Shown one piece after another: positions 7,582-16,821 of a DNA stretch of 64,000 bases (within the stretch, counting starts at the first letter, position 1; the number at the start of each line of letters is the position of its first letter). The notes beneath the pieces are model-generated. The model did not search any database and was not told the origin of the DNA. It saw only the letters and a program-made list of their open reading frames with translations. The position numbers and the translations under genes are program-made. Origin of the DNA: Finegoldia magna ATCC 53516 (GTDB lineage Bacteria > Bacillota > Clostridia > Tissierellales > Peptoniphilaceae); assembly GCF_000159695.1 (NCBI RefSeq), contig NZ_CM000955.1, positions 1,251,473 through 1,315,472 on the forward strand, written 5' to 3'.

Positions 7582-10500
7582 TTGAAAATCAACAAAAAAT
7601 TACTCATGGCAGCATTGGCCAGTGCAGTAATTGTATCGGCACCACAATCGAAAACATTTGCCGATAAGCAAACAGATAGCTCACAAGCTGTCACAGAAAA
7701 ATTAATTGACAATCAACTTGCAAAAGCAAAAGAATCTGCTGAACAAAAAAATTCAGAAAAAGCGCAAGCAGAAACAGCAGCAAACGCAAAAGAAAAAGCG
7801 AACGCAGATGAAGAAAAACAAAACCAACAAGAAAGCTCGAATATAAAATCAGAAAAGGAAATCAATTTCAAAAAAACAGGCTTCGGATCACAAGCATTAA
7901 ATCATCCCGCACAAGCAACGGCAGTAAGTAATGTGGAAAATGAAGCAGATAATTCTGGACTTGAAGTGTCTGATGAAAAACCTGCAGAAGCACAAAAAGC
8001 TGAACCAGCTGAGCCAAACTATTCTGAAGACGAAAAGAAGGTAGGAAACTACCGCGAAAGCCAAATGGAACCAGGCCAAGTAGATGAAAATGGCGACCTA
8101 GTTTCCGGTGGTCCAACTCATACTGAACCAAATAGTCCTGATATGGACTTTAAGGACGGAGCTCGCTACAAGACCCTAGAACCAGGTGGTGATAGTCCAG
8201 ACAAGAAAAAGTTTGGTATTGAAATAGAAATCGACAAAGAAAAGGGCCAAAGGACCTATACGGAGATTGGCTTTACCAATTCTGGACTTCTTGGAGGAGT
8301 ACTTGATAATGGCTCTAACCCAGCAAATGATGAAGGGAAAGAGCTTGCTGATGGCTTCAAAGACCCTAACTACAAGGCTGAAGCTGATCTTGATATAACG
8401 TCTTCAGGAAAACAAAGGAATGTGAATATTTGGGCTAGTGAAGAAGACCTAAAGCATATCAATAACACAGCTAATGACAATACCACCATGGCTTGGCAAG
8501 GCAAATACAAAGCTGATAATCCTAATGGTCTGAAAGCTACTCAAGGGAATAGTGCTAGCTTTATTTTTACAGTCAACCCATGGCCAAATGAAAATGACAA
8601 ACTCCAATTAATTAAGCTAGAAGGAGAGTACAAGGACAAGGTCTTTGTCAAAGGCCAAGAAGTAGATACAAAGATAAAAGTAGAAAACCTAGATGACAAT
8701 GCCAAGGGAAGACTAGTAGGCCAAGTTTATAATCCAAACACAGGCAAGGTCGTACCGGGAGCCAGCGCCTATATTGACGAAAATGGTATTGTAAAGGTAA
8801 AAATGCCTAAGGGCGCCCTAAAACAGGATGCAAGTGGCAAGTATGTAGTAGATGAAGAGTCTATTTTTAACACAGCTGACTATAAGGGCATCCAACATCT
8901 AGATGTCAGATTTTTTGCCCGTCCTAGAACTAAAGCTGAGTTTGAAAATGTAGCTTCTAAAAACAATGAATTTACCAATGGTGATGCGAAGTATACAGAA
9001 ACAGGTGCAGGTACTGCTGACATCAACCATAAGGGAACCAATGTCACAATCGACAAGCAAGGCATCGACCGCTACGACCACTACAACCTAATTGGCAAGT
9101 TTAACCTAAACCTTGATGATACAAGACACTATGACCAAGATTTCAAAGATCAACAAGGAAATAAACTCGATGAACATACTTCAACAAAAGTAATTCCTGG
9201 TGAAGACTTTAGTGTCGAGATACAAGATCCGGCAGAAACCGGAGGTATCCAAAAAACCGGTGCAGAGATGGACGGTGCTTATAGTCGTGGAGAGGCCTCA
9301 GGTAAACTAAAAGCAGAATTTCTTGATATAGCCAATAAACAAATTGCAGCAGATCTAGGAGTTGACTATAAGGAATTTATAACTAGCGATGAATATGCAG
9401 ATAAGCGCTGGGTTATTGATGGCAAGTCAGATAATATTTCAAAATTTACAATCAGAGCCCCAAAGCAAGCTAAAGCCGGTGATTTCTTAGCCCTACCTGT
9501 AGAATACACTTACACAAATGGTTCTACAGACACCCACTGGTTCCACTTTGTTGTTCAAGAAACTAACAATAATAGACCAGAGTATTTGGCAGAAGTAGGA
9601 CCTCAAGGAAATACCTTGGTTAATAATCCTATTGTTCCAAAAAAAGAACAAGACTTAAAGAAAAACCAACCAGAATCCTACGAACTTATTGGAAATACTT
9701 TTAAGGATAACAAGGGAAATGTTTGGAATGTATCTATTGACCAAAAAACAGGTGCAGTAACAGCGACCCTTCCTACAAATCTTCCAGAAGGTAAGGAAAT
9801 AAACGGTGGAGAAAAACTAACAGTGCCTGTCAAAGTAAAATATACTGACCAGACTACGGGAGAGGAAAGAACTGAAGAGATTAAGGCTCAATTTATTGCT
9901 ACAAAGCAACACAAGACTCAAACTAGTGAAAAATTAACATCTGAAATTCCTTTTGAAACTAAAGTTGAATACGATCCAAATCTTCCGGAAGGATATTTCC
10001 AAGAATTCCAAGCTGGTCAAAAAGGAGAGCTAACTACAACATTCATCCAAGACACATTAAATGGGAAAAAGGGTCTTTTCCAAACTGATGGTACTTTTAT
10101 TGAAGGCGATAGAAAAATAGAATCTACAGTTACAAGAGAAGCGACACCAAGAATTATTAAAATTGGTACGATGCCATCTTCAACTACAATTGAAATTCCA
10201 TTTGATACGGAATATGAAGTTGATGACACATTGGCAGCAGGGGAAACTAAAATTGTAAACGATGGTGAAAAAGGCGAAGTGACTATCACCACATCAAGGG
10301 AAAAAGATGGCTCGGTAACAATAAATAAAGAAACGACTAAAGAAGCTAAAAACAAGAAAATAAAAATCGGTACAAAGACTCAAGGGCAAATTGTCGATAC
10401 AGACAAGATTCCATTTAAATACAAGGTAGAGTTTGATCCTGACTTCTACAAAAATTATCCGGACGCTACTGAAAACTACAAGATTGTAACTCCAGGAAAA

Positions 10501-13500
10501 GAAGGAGAAAATACAAAAACTTGGACTATTGTCAATTCAGAAAAAGTTGGAGATCCAGAAGTTAAAATAACAGATCCAGTAGACGCTGTAATTAAAGTCG
10601 GCCAAAAAGACTACAATGGTACTGTTACAAATACAGTCACAAAAGAAATTCCATATACTGTAAAAGTAGTTAAAAACCCAGAGCTTGAAGCTGGAAAATC
10701 TAATGTTAAGCAAAAAGGTGTAGCCGGTTCAAGAACTTACGAATACACTGGTGAGATTGTAAATGGAAACTTAATAGAAGGATCTACATTTACAGAAAAA
10801 GAACTCATTGATAAGTATGTTGCACCAAAGGAAGAGATAATCGAAATTGGTACAAAACCAGCAGATAATCAAGTAGACGTAGAGAAAACTGTTGATGTTA
10901 TTGTTGAATATGTCTATGATTCTACAAAAGAAAAAGGCTATAGAAATATTGAAGACCTTGTACCAGGTAAGGTAATAACAAAAATTGTTAATAAATATAA
11001 TCCTGAAACAGGTAAAATTGAATCTAAAGAAGAAACTACTGTGATTCCAGGAACAAGAAGGGTTACTTTTGGAACGAAAGATTTCAGTGGAGAATATGAA
11101 GAAGTAAATAAGAATATCGTACCTTATGAAACGAAAATAGTTTTTGACAACACTCTTGCAGCTGGCGATAAAATAATTACACAAGCTGGTGTAAATGGGG
11201 AAACAGTTACTAAAACCAAGAAACATTTAGTAAATGGTGAAGTAGTAAGAAGTGATGACCCAGTTACTGAAGAAACTAAGAAAGTTCAAAACCAAATTAT
11301 CAAAGTCGGCACAATGACTGAAGGTAAGCATTCACACGAAGAAAAGATTCCGTTTAAGTATGAAATCGAATATGATTCTAACTTAAAGGCTGGAGAATAT
11401 GTAGTTGATGTTGAAGGAAAAGAAGGTTCAAGAACTACTGAATGGACTATAAAAAATTCTGAAGTAGTTGAAGGTTCTGCAAGTGTAACTAAAGAAGAAG
11501 CACCTATTAATGCAAAAATAAGAGTTGGAAAGAAAGACTTTACTGGCAATATCAGTCATGAAGTTACAGAGAAAATCCCTTATGATGTAAAAATCGAAGA
11601 AGATCCAACTATGATAGCTGGCATAAGCAAAGTAGTTACAGAAGGTAAGGCCGGATCTAAGACAACCAAGTACACTCAAGGAATTAAAAACGGCGAAAAA
11701 GATGGAGATCTTCAATCTGAAGTTACTGCTGAAACAAAACCTACCCAACAAGTTATTAAAGTAGGCACAAAACCTGCTGAAAATAATAAAGACTACTCAA
11801 AAGAAGTAGGTGTAAAGGTTGAATATGTATATGATTCAAGCCTAAAGATGGGTGTGTTCAAAGACGGTGGATTAACACCTGGTAAGGTTGAGACAAAGAT
11901 TGTAAACAAATATGACCCAGCAACAGGGAAAATAACAACTACTGAAGAAGAAATTGTTACAGAAGCAGTTCAAAAGATTATTGTAGGTACACAAGACTTT
12001 ACTGGAAAATATCCGTATGAAAGCACAACAGAAATTCCATTTAAAGTCGTAGTTAAGGAAGATCCAAATCTTGCTAAGGGACAAAGTCGTGTAGAACAAG
12101 AAGGAAAGGCCGGGTCTAAGACAACTTACTACGAAATAGCTATTAAAAATGGAGAAAAAGTCGGGGATCCTGTTAAAATTAAGGAAGTTGAAAATGATCA
12201 ACCTCTAGACCACATTATCTATGTCGGTACTGCAGTTGCAAAAAGCTCAACAGTAAAAACTGTAGATAGAGAAATACCTTTTGAAACTGAATATATCTAT
12301 GACGATACTATGGATGCAGGAAGTGAAAAAGTAGAAAGCGAAGGTAAAGTTGGTAAGGAAAAAGTAACTATTACTACAAAAATTACTGACGGTACTGGAG
12401 AAACTTCTGAAGAAACTACGACTATCACTGAAAAAGAGGATAGAAAAGTTAGAATTGGTACAAAAACAGTTACAAAAGTTGTAGAAAAAACATTCAACAC
12501 AGAATATGTTTATGATGAAAACCTTGAAGCTGGAAAGACTGAAGAAGTAACTCCAGGTAAAAATGGCAAGGTTACTATTACAACAACTTATGACCAAGAC
12601 CAAAAGAAGGTTGTAACTTCTGAAACAGAAGAAAAAGGTCAAAACAGAGTTATCAGAATCGGTGGTAAAACAAATGGAACTCACACTTATACAAATAAAA
12701 AACCATATGAAGTAGAAATCAAAGTAAATCCTGAACTTAAGAAGGGCGAACACAAGGTAATTCAAAAAGGTGTTGAAGGTGAAGAAGAATTTACAGTAAC
12801 TATCGAAAACTCTAAAGTAACAAAAACTTCAGAACCAAAAGAAACAAAAGCACCAGTTAAAGAAATTATCGAAGTAGGTAGTGATGACTTTACGGGTACT
12901 TTTGAAACTAAGAAAACAAAAGCAGTTGAATTTGAAACAGAATATATTGTAGATGAAACTCTAGAACCAGGTAAAACAGTAGTCGATAAAGAAGGAAAAC
13001 TTGGTGAAGAAGAAATAACTGTAACTCATACTATAGTAAATGGAAAAGTAACTAAGTCTGAAGAAAGTAAACCAGTACAAACAAAAGCTCCAGAAAAGAG
13101 AGTTGTTAGAGTAGGTAAGAAACCTTCTGAAGGCGAAACTAAGAATACTATCGAAAGAAAAATTCCTTACGAAACTAAGCTGATTTATGATGAAACATTA
13201 GAATCTGGAACTCAAAAGATTGAAAACGAAGGAAAAGCTGGTAAAGAAGAAGTTACTATAACTCAAAAGATTAAGGATTCTAAACCAGTAGGAGACCCAA
13301 CAGAAACTACTAAGACTATCACAGAAAAAGAAGATAGGGTAGTTAGAATTGGTGTTAAACCAGTTGTAAAAGAAGTTGAACTTGGTCACGATACTGAGTA
13401 CAAACACAATCCAGAGCTTAAAGAAGGCGAAACAAAAGTAATCGAAGAAGGTTCTAAGGGTTCTGTAAAATATACTACTAAATTCAACAAAGAAACTGGT

Positions 13501-14493
13501 AAGTTAGAAGTTACAGAAGAAAGAACTGAACCAACTAATAAGGTTGTAGAATATGGTTCTAAGACTGATGGTGAGTTCAAGTACGAAAGCGAAAAAGCTT
13601 ACGACATCATTATTAGAGAAAATCCAAATCTTGAAGCTGGAAAGACTAATGTTATCCAAGAAGGTAAGCCAGGTAAAACTGAAACTACTGTTAAGATAGA
13701 AAACAGCAAGGAAGTTTCTAGAGATACAAAGACAATTACAGAAAAACAAGATAAGATTATCGAAATTGGAACTAAGAATGTTTGTGAAATCCCACCAGTA
13801 AATCCAGATAAACCAGTGGATCCAGACAAGCCAGTAGACAAAGATCCAGAAAATCCAACAAAGCCAGGAGAAAAGGATCCAGAAAATCCAGACAAACCAG
13901 GAGACAAAGATCCAGAAAATCCAGACAAACCAGGAGACAAAGATCCAGAAAATCCAGACAAACCAGGAGACAAAGATCCAGAAACCCCAATAAAACCAGG
14001 AGACAAAGATCCAGAAAATCCAGACAAACCAGGAGACAAAGATCCAGAAAATCCAGACAAACCAGGAGACAAAGATCCAGAAAATCCAGACAAACCAGGA
14101 GACAAAGATCCAGAAACCCAAATAAAACCAGGAGATAAGGAACCAGAAAATCCAGAAACACCAGGCGAAAAACCAAATGAACCAGGTACACCAGGTGAAA
14201 CTCCAGAAGAAAATGGAAAAACTCCAGAAAATAATGGAAAAACTCCTGAAAACAACGGAAAGACTCCTGACAATAACAGTGGAGATTCTCCAAACAAACC
14301 AAATGAAACACAAAAAACACCTGAAACTACTGAACAAGGAAAACGCAAAGAAAAAGCAGACACTCCTAATAGAGAATCTGCCGGTAAATTGCCAAAAGCA
14401 GGTAGTGAAAGTGAAATCATGATGCTATCAATGTCAGCATTGATGACAGCAGCTGGATTTGCAGGATTGAAGAAAAAACGTAAAGACAGATAA
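7582..14493 (+). CDS. Giant LPKAG-anchored surface protein with 17 G5-type repeats
   Basis: This 2303-residue wall-anchored protein starts at TTG (7582), eight bases after AAGGAGG. Order: signal peptide ([20 protein letters not shown], nearly the same as that of protein L); Ala/Lys/Glu-rich stretch to about 130; unique A region (about 150-780) with ligand-binding-like beta segments (FGIEIEIDKEKG, FIFTVNPWPNENDK, THWFHFVVQETN) and a Rib-like stretch near 690-770; seventeen G5-type units (about 783-2068) each with IPF/IPY-E-T, G-x-x-G and ending I-x-VGT; Pro-rich KPGDKDPENPD repeats (about 2075-2200); LPKAG at residue 2270, hydrophobic span and KKKRKDR tail. The layout recalls SasG/Aap adhesins, where G5/E rods project an adhesive tip and mediate accumulation. 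The A region from about 8090 to 9600 has different codon use (AAG, GAC, CTA, ACC more common) from the rest, suggesting a swapped module. Ligand unknown. Confidence 0.85.
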   Translation: MKINKKLLMAALASAVIVSAPQSKTFADKQTDSSQAVTEKLIDNQLAKAKESAEQKNSEKAQAETAANAKEKANADEEKQNQQESSNIKSEKEINFKKTGFGSQALNHPAQATAVSNVENEADNSGLEVSDEKPAEAQKAEPAEPNYSEDEKKVGNYRESQMEPGQVDENGDLVSGGPTHTEPNSPDMDFKDGARYKTLEPGGDSPDKKKFGIEIEIDKEKGQRTYTEIGFTNSGLLGGVLDNGSNPANDEGKELADGFKDPNYKAEADLDITSSGKQRNVNIWASEEDLKHINNTANDNTTMAWQGKYKADNPNGLKATQGNSASFIFTVNPWPNENDKLQLIKLEGEYKDKVFVKGQEVDTKIKVENLDDNAKGRLVGQVYNPNTGKVVPGASAYIDENGIVKVKMPKGALKQDASGKYVVDEESIFNTADYKGIQHLDVRFFARPRTKAEFENVASKNNEFTNGDAKYTETGAGTADINHKGTNVTIDKQGIDRYDHYNLIGKFNLNLDDTRHYDQDFKDQQGNKLDEHTSTKVIPGEDFSVEIQDPAETGGIQKTGAEMDGAYSRGEASGKLKAEFLDIANKQIAADLGVDYKEFITSDEYADKRWVIDGKSDNISKFTIRAPKQAKAGDFLALPVEYTYTNGSTDTHWFHFVVQETNNNRPEYLAEVGPQGNTLVNNPIVPKKEQDLKKNQPESYELIGNTFKDNKGNVWNVSIDQKTGAVTATLPTNLPEGKEINGGEKLTVPVKVKYTDQTTGEERTEEIKAQFIATKQHKTQTSEKLTSEIPFETKVEYDPNLPEGYFQEFQAGQKGELTTTFIQDTLNGKKGLFQTDGTFIEGDRKIESTVTREATPRIIKIGTMPSSTTIEIPFDTEYEVDDTLAAGETKIVNDGEKGEVTITTSREKDGSVTINKETTKEAKNKKIKIGTKTQGQIVDTDKIPFKYKVEFDPDFYKNYPDATENYKIVTPGKEGENTKTWTIVNSEKVGDPEVKITDPVDAVIKVGQKDYNGTVTNTVTKEIPYTVKVVKNPELEAGKSNVKQKGVAGSRTYEYTGEIVNGNLIEGSTFTEKELIDKYVAPKEEIIEIGTKPADNQVDVEKTVDVIVEYVYDSTKEKGYRNIEDLVPGKVITKIVNKYNPETGKIESKEETTVIPGTRRVTFGTKDFSGEYEEVNKNIVPYETKIVFDNTLAAGDKIITQAGVNGETVTKTKKHLVNGEVVRSDDPVTEETKKVQNQIIKVGTMTEGKHSHEEKIPFKYEIEYDSNLKAGEYVVDVEGKEGSRTTEWTIKNSEVVEGSASVTKEEAPINAKIRVGKKDFTGNISHEVTEKIPYDVKIEEDPTMIAGISKVVTEGKAGSKTTKYTQGIKNGEKDGDLQSEVTAETKPTQQVIKVGTKPAENNKDYSKEVGVKVEYVYDSSLKMGVFKDGGLTPGKVETKIVNKYDPATGKITTTEEEIVTEAVQKIIVGTQDFTGKYPYESTTEIPFKVVVKEDPNLAKGQSRVEQEGKAGSKTTYYEIAIKNGEKVGDPVKIKEVENDQPLDHIIYVGTAVAKSSTVKTVDREIPFETEYIYDDTMDAGSEKVESEGKVGKEKVTITTKITDGTGETSEETTTITEKEDRKVRIGTKTVTKVVEKTFNTEYVYDENLEAGKTEEVTPGKNGKVTITTTYDQDQKKVVTSETEEKGQNRVIRIGGKTNGTHTYTNKKPYEVEIKVNPELKKGEHKVIQKGVEGEEEFTVTIENSKVTKTSEPKETKAPVKEIIEVGSDDFTGTFETKKTKAVEFETEYIVDETLEPGKTVVDKEGKLGEEEITVTHTIVNGKVTKSEESKPVQTKAPEKRVVRVGKKPSEGETKNTIERKIPYETKLIYDETLESGTQKIENEGKAGKEEVTITQKIKDSKPVGDPTETTKTITEKEDRVVRIGVKPVVKEVELGHDTEYKHNPELKEGETKVIEEGSKGSVKYTTKFNKETGKLEVTEERTEPTNKVVEYGSKTDGEFKYESEKAYDIIIRENPNLEAGKTNVIQEGKPGKTETTVKIENSKEVSRDTKTITEKQDKIIEIGTKNVCEIPPVNPDKPVDPDKPVDKDPENPTKPGEKDPENPDKPGDKDPENPDKPGDKDPENPDKPGDKDPETPIKPGDKDPENPDKPGDKDPENPDKPGDKDPENPDKPGDKDPETQIKPGDKEPENPETPGEKPNEPGTPGETPEENGKTPENNGKTPENNGKTPDNNSGDSPNKPNETQKTPETTEQGKRKEKADTPNRESAGKLPKAGSESEIMMLSMSALMTAAGFAGLKKKRKDR
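13840..14150 (+). repeat. 33-bp tandem repeats coding for KPGDKDPENPD units
   Basis: About nine 33-bp units, mostly identical at the DNA level, encode a proline/acid-rich wall-spanning segment. Two units read ETPI and ETQI instead of ENPD. Unit number is likely to vary between strains by slippage or recombination. Confidence 0.85.
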
Positions 14494-14530
14494 TCTTGAA
14501 AACAAGATAAGTCTTATACAATAATCAAAC

Positions 14531-14561
14531 AAAGCCTAACTCGTGAGAGCTAGGCTTTTTT
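14531..14561 (+). terminator. Terminator of the surface-protein gene
   Basis: AAAGCCTA (14531-14538) pairs with TAGGCTTT (14551-14558), followed by T residues. Confidence 0.85.
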
Positions 14562-14574
14562 GAATGCACACAAA

Positions 14575-14600
14575 AACCCGACCTCAATAGAGATCGGGTA
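14575..14600 (-). terminator. Terminator of the minus-strand membrane protein gene
   Basis: ACCCGA-x-CTC and GAG-x-TCGGGT pair around AATA. On the minus strand the stem is followed by TTTTTG. Confidence 0.8.
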
Positions 14601-14605
14601 AAGTT

Positions 14606-15451
14606 TTATCTAATCATATTTGAAAAAGAATTATAAATTAAAATTCCAACCAAAGCTACCAACAACATTTCCAATACAAATACGATAACTTTGATTACGA
14701 TTTGTGCGATGAATGATTTCAAACCAACCTTGAAGCTGTCCTTTTCCAAATACAAATCTAGGAAAGTCGCAGAGTAAGCTACCATTCCAGTGAAGCAGCC
14801 GATAATGCTACCGATAAATCCCAATGGCGTAAGTATGAACATAAACAATCCATTAATTATCGAAAACACGCCGCCCTTCACATCTCTTGTGCAAGGAGGT
14901 GGAGTTGGTCTCATGTGTTTTTTCGTAAACATGTATATGAATCTTGTCATCACGTAGTTGATTAATGGTACTAAAATCAAAGTCATAATCGAAATCGTAG
15001 GTCTGTGGAAAACTTTCGACAATTCTCCAAGTGAACCTTGTGTTGTAACGCTAACCCACACTGCGCTAGTCAAAGCGGCGATCAAACCTGATGTCAAAAA
15101 TGAATATATGATTCCGTGTTTTGTCGAAGCGTAAAAGTCGTAGATTTTGTCAGCATATACACTGATGAATTTTACGCATTTCAAATACCAATCAGGTGAA
15201 TCGTTTTGCTTGTAGTTTTCATATTCTTCGTTATCTTCTTTTCGTTCTTTTTTAGTATATTTTTGATTAATTTCTTCAAAATAATCGTCATTAGATTTTG
15301 TGGATTCTTGTGCCCCAGTAACATCTGACACCTTGTTCACATCATCATCTTCTACAGGTTTTTCTTCAAAGTAATCGTCAGGTTGAACAATCTTTTCATC
15401 CGATACATAACTTTTGAGATTTGATTTAAAATCTTGTTTCTTATCGTCCAT
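14606..15451 (-). CDS. Membrane protein with acidic N-terminal tail (paralogue family)
   Basis: This 281-residue protein starts at the ATG at 15451, five bases after GGAGG. Residues 1-110 are hydrophilic and disordered-looking, with repeated DDYFEE motifs. Residues 120-281 contain about five membrane spans with a conserved cytoplasmic loop TKKHMRPTPPPCTRDVKGG. The loop matches TKKDISPVPNPVERDTRLG in the 18885 protein. The fold resembles Yip1-like proteins. Three paralogues within 13 kb suggest a local family with a shared but unknown role at the membrane. Confidence 0.65.
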   Translation of the reverse strand: MDDKKQDFKSNLKSYVSDEKIVQPDDYFEEKPVEDDDVNKVSDVTGAQESTKSNDDYFEEINQKYTKKERKEDNEEYENYKQNDSPDWYLKCVKFISVYADKIYDFYASTKHGIIYSFLTSGLIAALTSAVWVSVTTQGSLGELSKVFHRPTISIMTLILVPLINYVMTRFIYMFTKKHMRPTPPPCTRDVKGGVFSIINGLFMFILTPLGFIGSIIGCFTGMVAYSATFLDLYLEKDSFKVGLKSFIAQIVIKVIVFVLEMLLVALVGILIYNSFSNMIR

Positions 15452-15625
15452 GGTTTCCTCCAATTAATATTCTTATTTAATAATATACCCAATTGAAAAA
15501 TATTAATTCATTTATTTAAAACTGTAGAAAAGTTTTTGTCTGAATTACAAAATCCGATTTGTATTGTATAATATAAGATATATTATGAAAAATTCTGAGA
15601 ATTTGTGCAAAATGAGGAGAGATTT

Positions 15626-16504
15626 ATGTCAATTTTAGTTATAGGAAGCGTGAATGTAGACACTACATATAATTTGGAAAATTTCCCAAAACCAGGGGAG
15701 ACAATATCGTCACTGTCAAAGAGCAGATCTGTCGGTGGCAAGGGAGCAAACCAAGCGATTGCTTGTCAAAAACTCGGCGGAGATGTGAAGTTTCTTGCGT
15801 GCGTGGGAAATGATATGGACGCTGATTTTATTTTCGAACATATGCGTGAATACGGCGTGGATACATCGAACATAATCAAAAAAGATGTCGACACGGGAAC
15901 TGCGCTAATAAATGTGGACAAAACTGGTCAAAACGAAATAGTTTTGGATCATGGGGCAAATTATGCGATTACAATTCAAGATATCGACGATAACATCGAG
16001 CTTTTGGATGAGTGCGATATTTTGATTTTGCAAATGGAAATCCCGCAAGAAGTGAACGAATACGCGATTAAAAAAGCGAAGGAAAAGGGAGTTTTCGTGA
16101 TATTAAACCCTGCTCCAAGTGAGTTTGAAGTGGAAGATATATTGGACAAAGTGGATTTGTTTGTGCCTAATGAAAATGAAATTTTGAGATATTCTAGCAA
16201 AAATAATTTGAAAGAAGCAGCAGATGAATTGCTGGACAAAAATGTCGGCTCCGTGATAATAACATTGGGAGAAAACGGATCTGAGTATTTTTCAAAAACA
16301 GAACACATCAAACAAGATGCCATCAAAGCGAAAGTCGTGGACACAACATCTGCAGGTGACAGCTACATCGGAGCGATGGCAGTCATGCTCGATCAAAAAA
16401 AATCCATCAAAGAAGCGATGGAATTTGCCACAAAAGCATCATCAAAGACAGTAACCAGAAAAGGATCGGGAGAATCCATCCCAACAATAGATGAAATAAT
16501 GTAA
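15626..16504 (+). CDS. rbsK: Ribokinase (PfkB family)
   Basis: This 292-residue PfkB-family sugar kinase most likely phosphorylates D-ribose to ribose 5-phosphate in the cytoplasm. It has the N-terminal GSVNVDTTYNLENFPKPGET substrate strand, the GGKGANQAIACQKLGG motif, NPAPS and PNENEI segments, and the C-terminal anion-hole motif DTTSAGDSYIGAM (usual form DTTGAGD; catalytic Asp kept). The start is the ATG at 15626 after GAGGAG; a longer frame from 15605 lacks a site. It stands alone, without a ribose transporter beside it. Other PfkB substrates cannot be excluded. Confidence 0.85.
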   Translation: MSILVIGSVNVDTTYNLENFPKPGETISSLSKSRSVGGKGANQAIACQKLGGDVKFLACVGNDMDADFIFEHMREYGVDTSNIIKKDVDTGTALINVDKTGQNEIVLDHGANYAITIQDIDDNIELLDECDILILQMEIPQEVNEYAIKKAKEKGVFVILNPAPSEFEVEDILDKVDLFVPNENEILRYSSKNNLKEAADELLDKNVGSVIITLGENGSEYFSKTEHIKQDAIKAKVVDTTSAGDSYIGAMAVMLDQKKSIKEAMEFATKASSKTVTRKGSGESIPTIDEIM

Positions 16505-16533
16505 AACTTTCAGGATTTTCCTGAAAGTTTTTT
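16504..16533 (+). terminator. Terminator of the ribokinase gene
   Basis: AAACTTTCAGGA pairs with TCCTGAAAGTTT and is followed by T residues. Confidence 0.85.
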
Positions 16534-16553
16534 ATAGAGAAAGCAAACCGTTA

Positions 16554-16729
16554 GTAGATAAACCATCATACACGAATATCTAGACTTCAAAAATTAACAA
16601 ATTCTAAGCTCATGAAACTAAAATCGCAAGCACACTTCGTTTACGCGGTGCGATTTCTTAACGTTTCATTTCGCTTGAATTTGGAGTAATTTTTTCCGTA
16701 TGATATTCTTTGTATGATTGGTTTACTAC
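16554..16729 (+). repeat. Fold-back intergenic element, copy A
   Basis: The core ends are GAATATC (16574-16580) and GATATTC (16702-16708). Inner stems are ATGAAAC/GTTTCAT and AATCGCA/TGCGATT. The outer arms GTAGATAAACCATCATACAC (16554-16573) and TTTGTATGATTGGTTTACTAC (16709-16729) are almost fully complementary. It lies between two convergent genes. Confidence 0.8.
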
Positions 16730-16746
16730 TTTAATTATTTCGCATT

Positions 16747-16770
16747 TCAGGAGTCATCTCCTGATTTTTT
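16747..16770 (+). terminator. Terminator-like hairpin downstream of copy A
   Basis: TCAGGAG (16747-16753) pairs with CTCCTGA (16758-16764), followed by six T. Confidence 0.6.
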
Positions 16771-16781
16771 ACGAAAACCAC

Positions 16782-16814
16782 AAAACCATCCAGAATTTTC
16801 TGGATGGTTTTTCA
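16782..16814. terminator. Bidirectional terminator hairpin between convergent genes
   Basis: AAAACCATCCAGAA pairs with TTCTGGATGGTTTT, with T residues on both strands. It would end the minus-strand oxidoreductase transcript (stop at 16822). Confidence 0.75.
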
Positions 16815-16821
16815 ATAAATT

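Noticed and set aside
13840..14150. Regular 33-bp repeats that could suggest a CRISPR array
   Set aside because: They are contiguous, in frame and have no spacers; they code for a wall-spanning domain.
13504..14420. Long minus-strand frames opposite the Pro-rich repeats
   Set aside because: They are low-complexity mirror images of KPGDKDPENPD repeats, without start signals; the plus-strand wall protein explains them.
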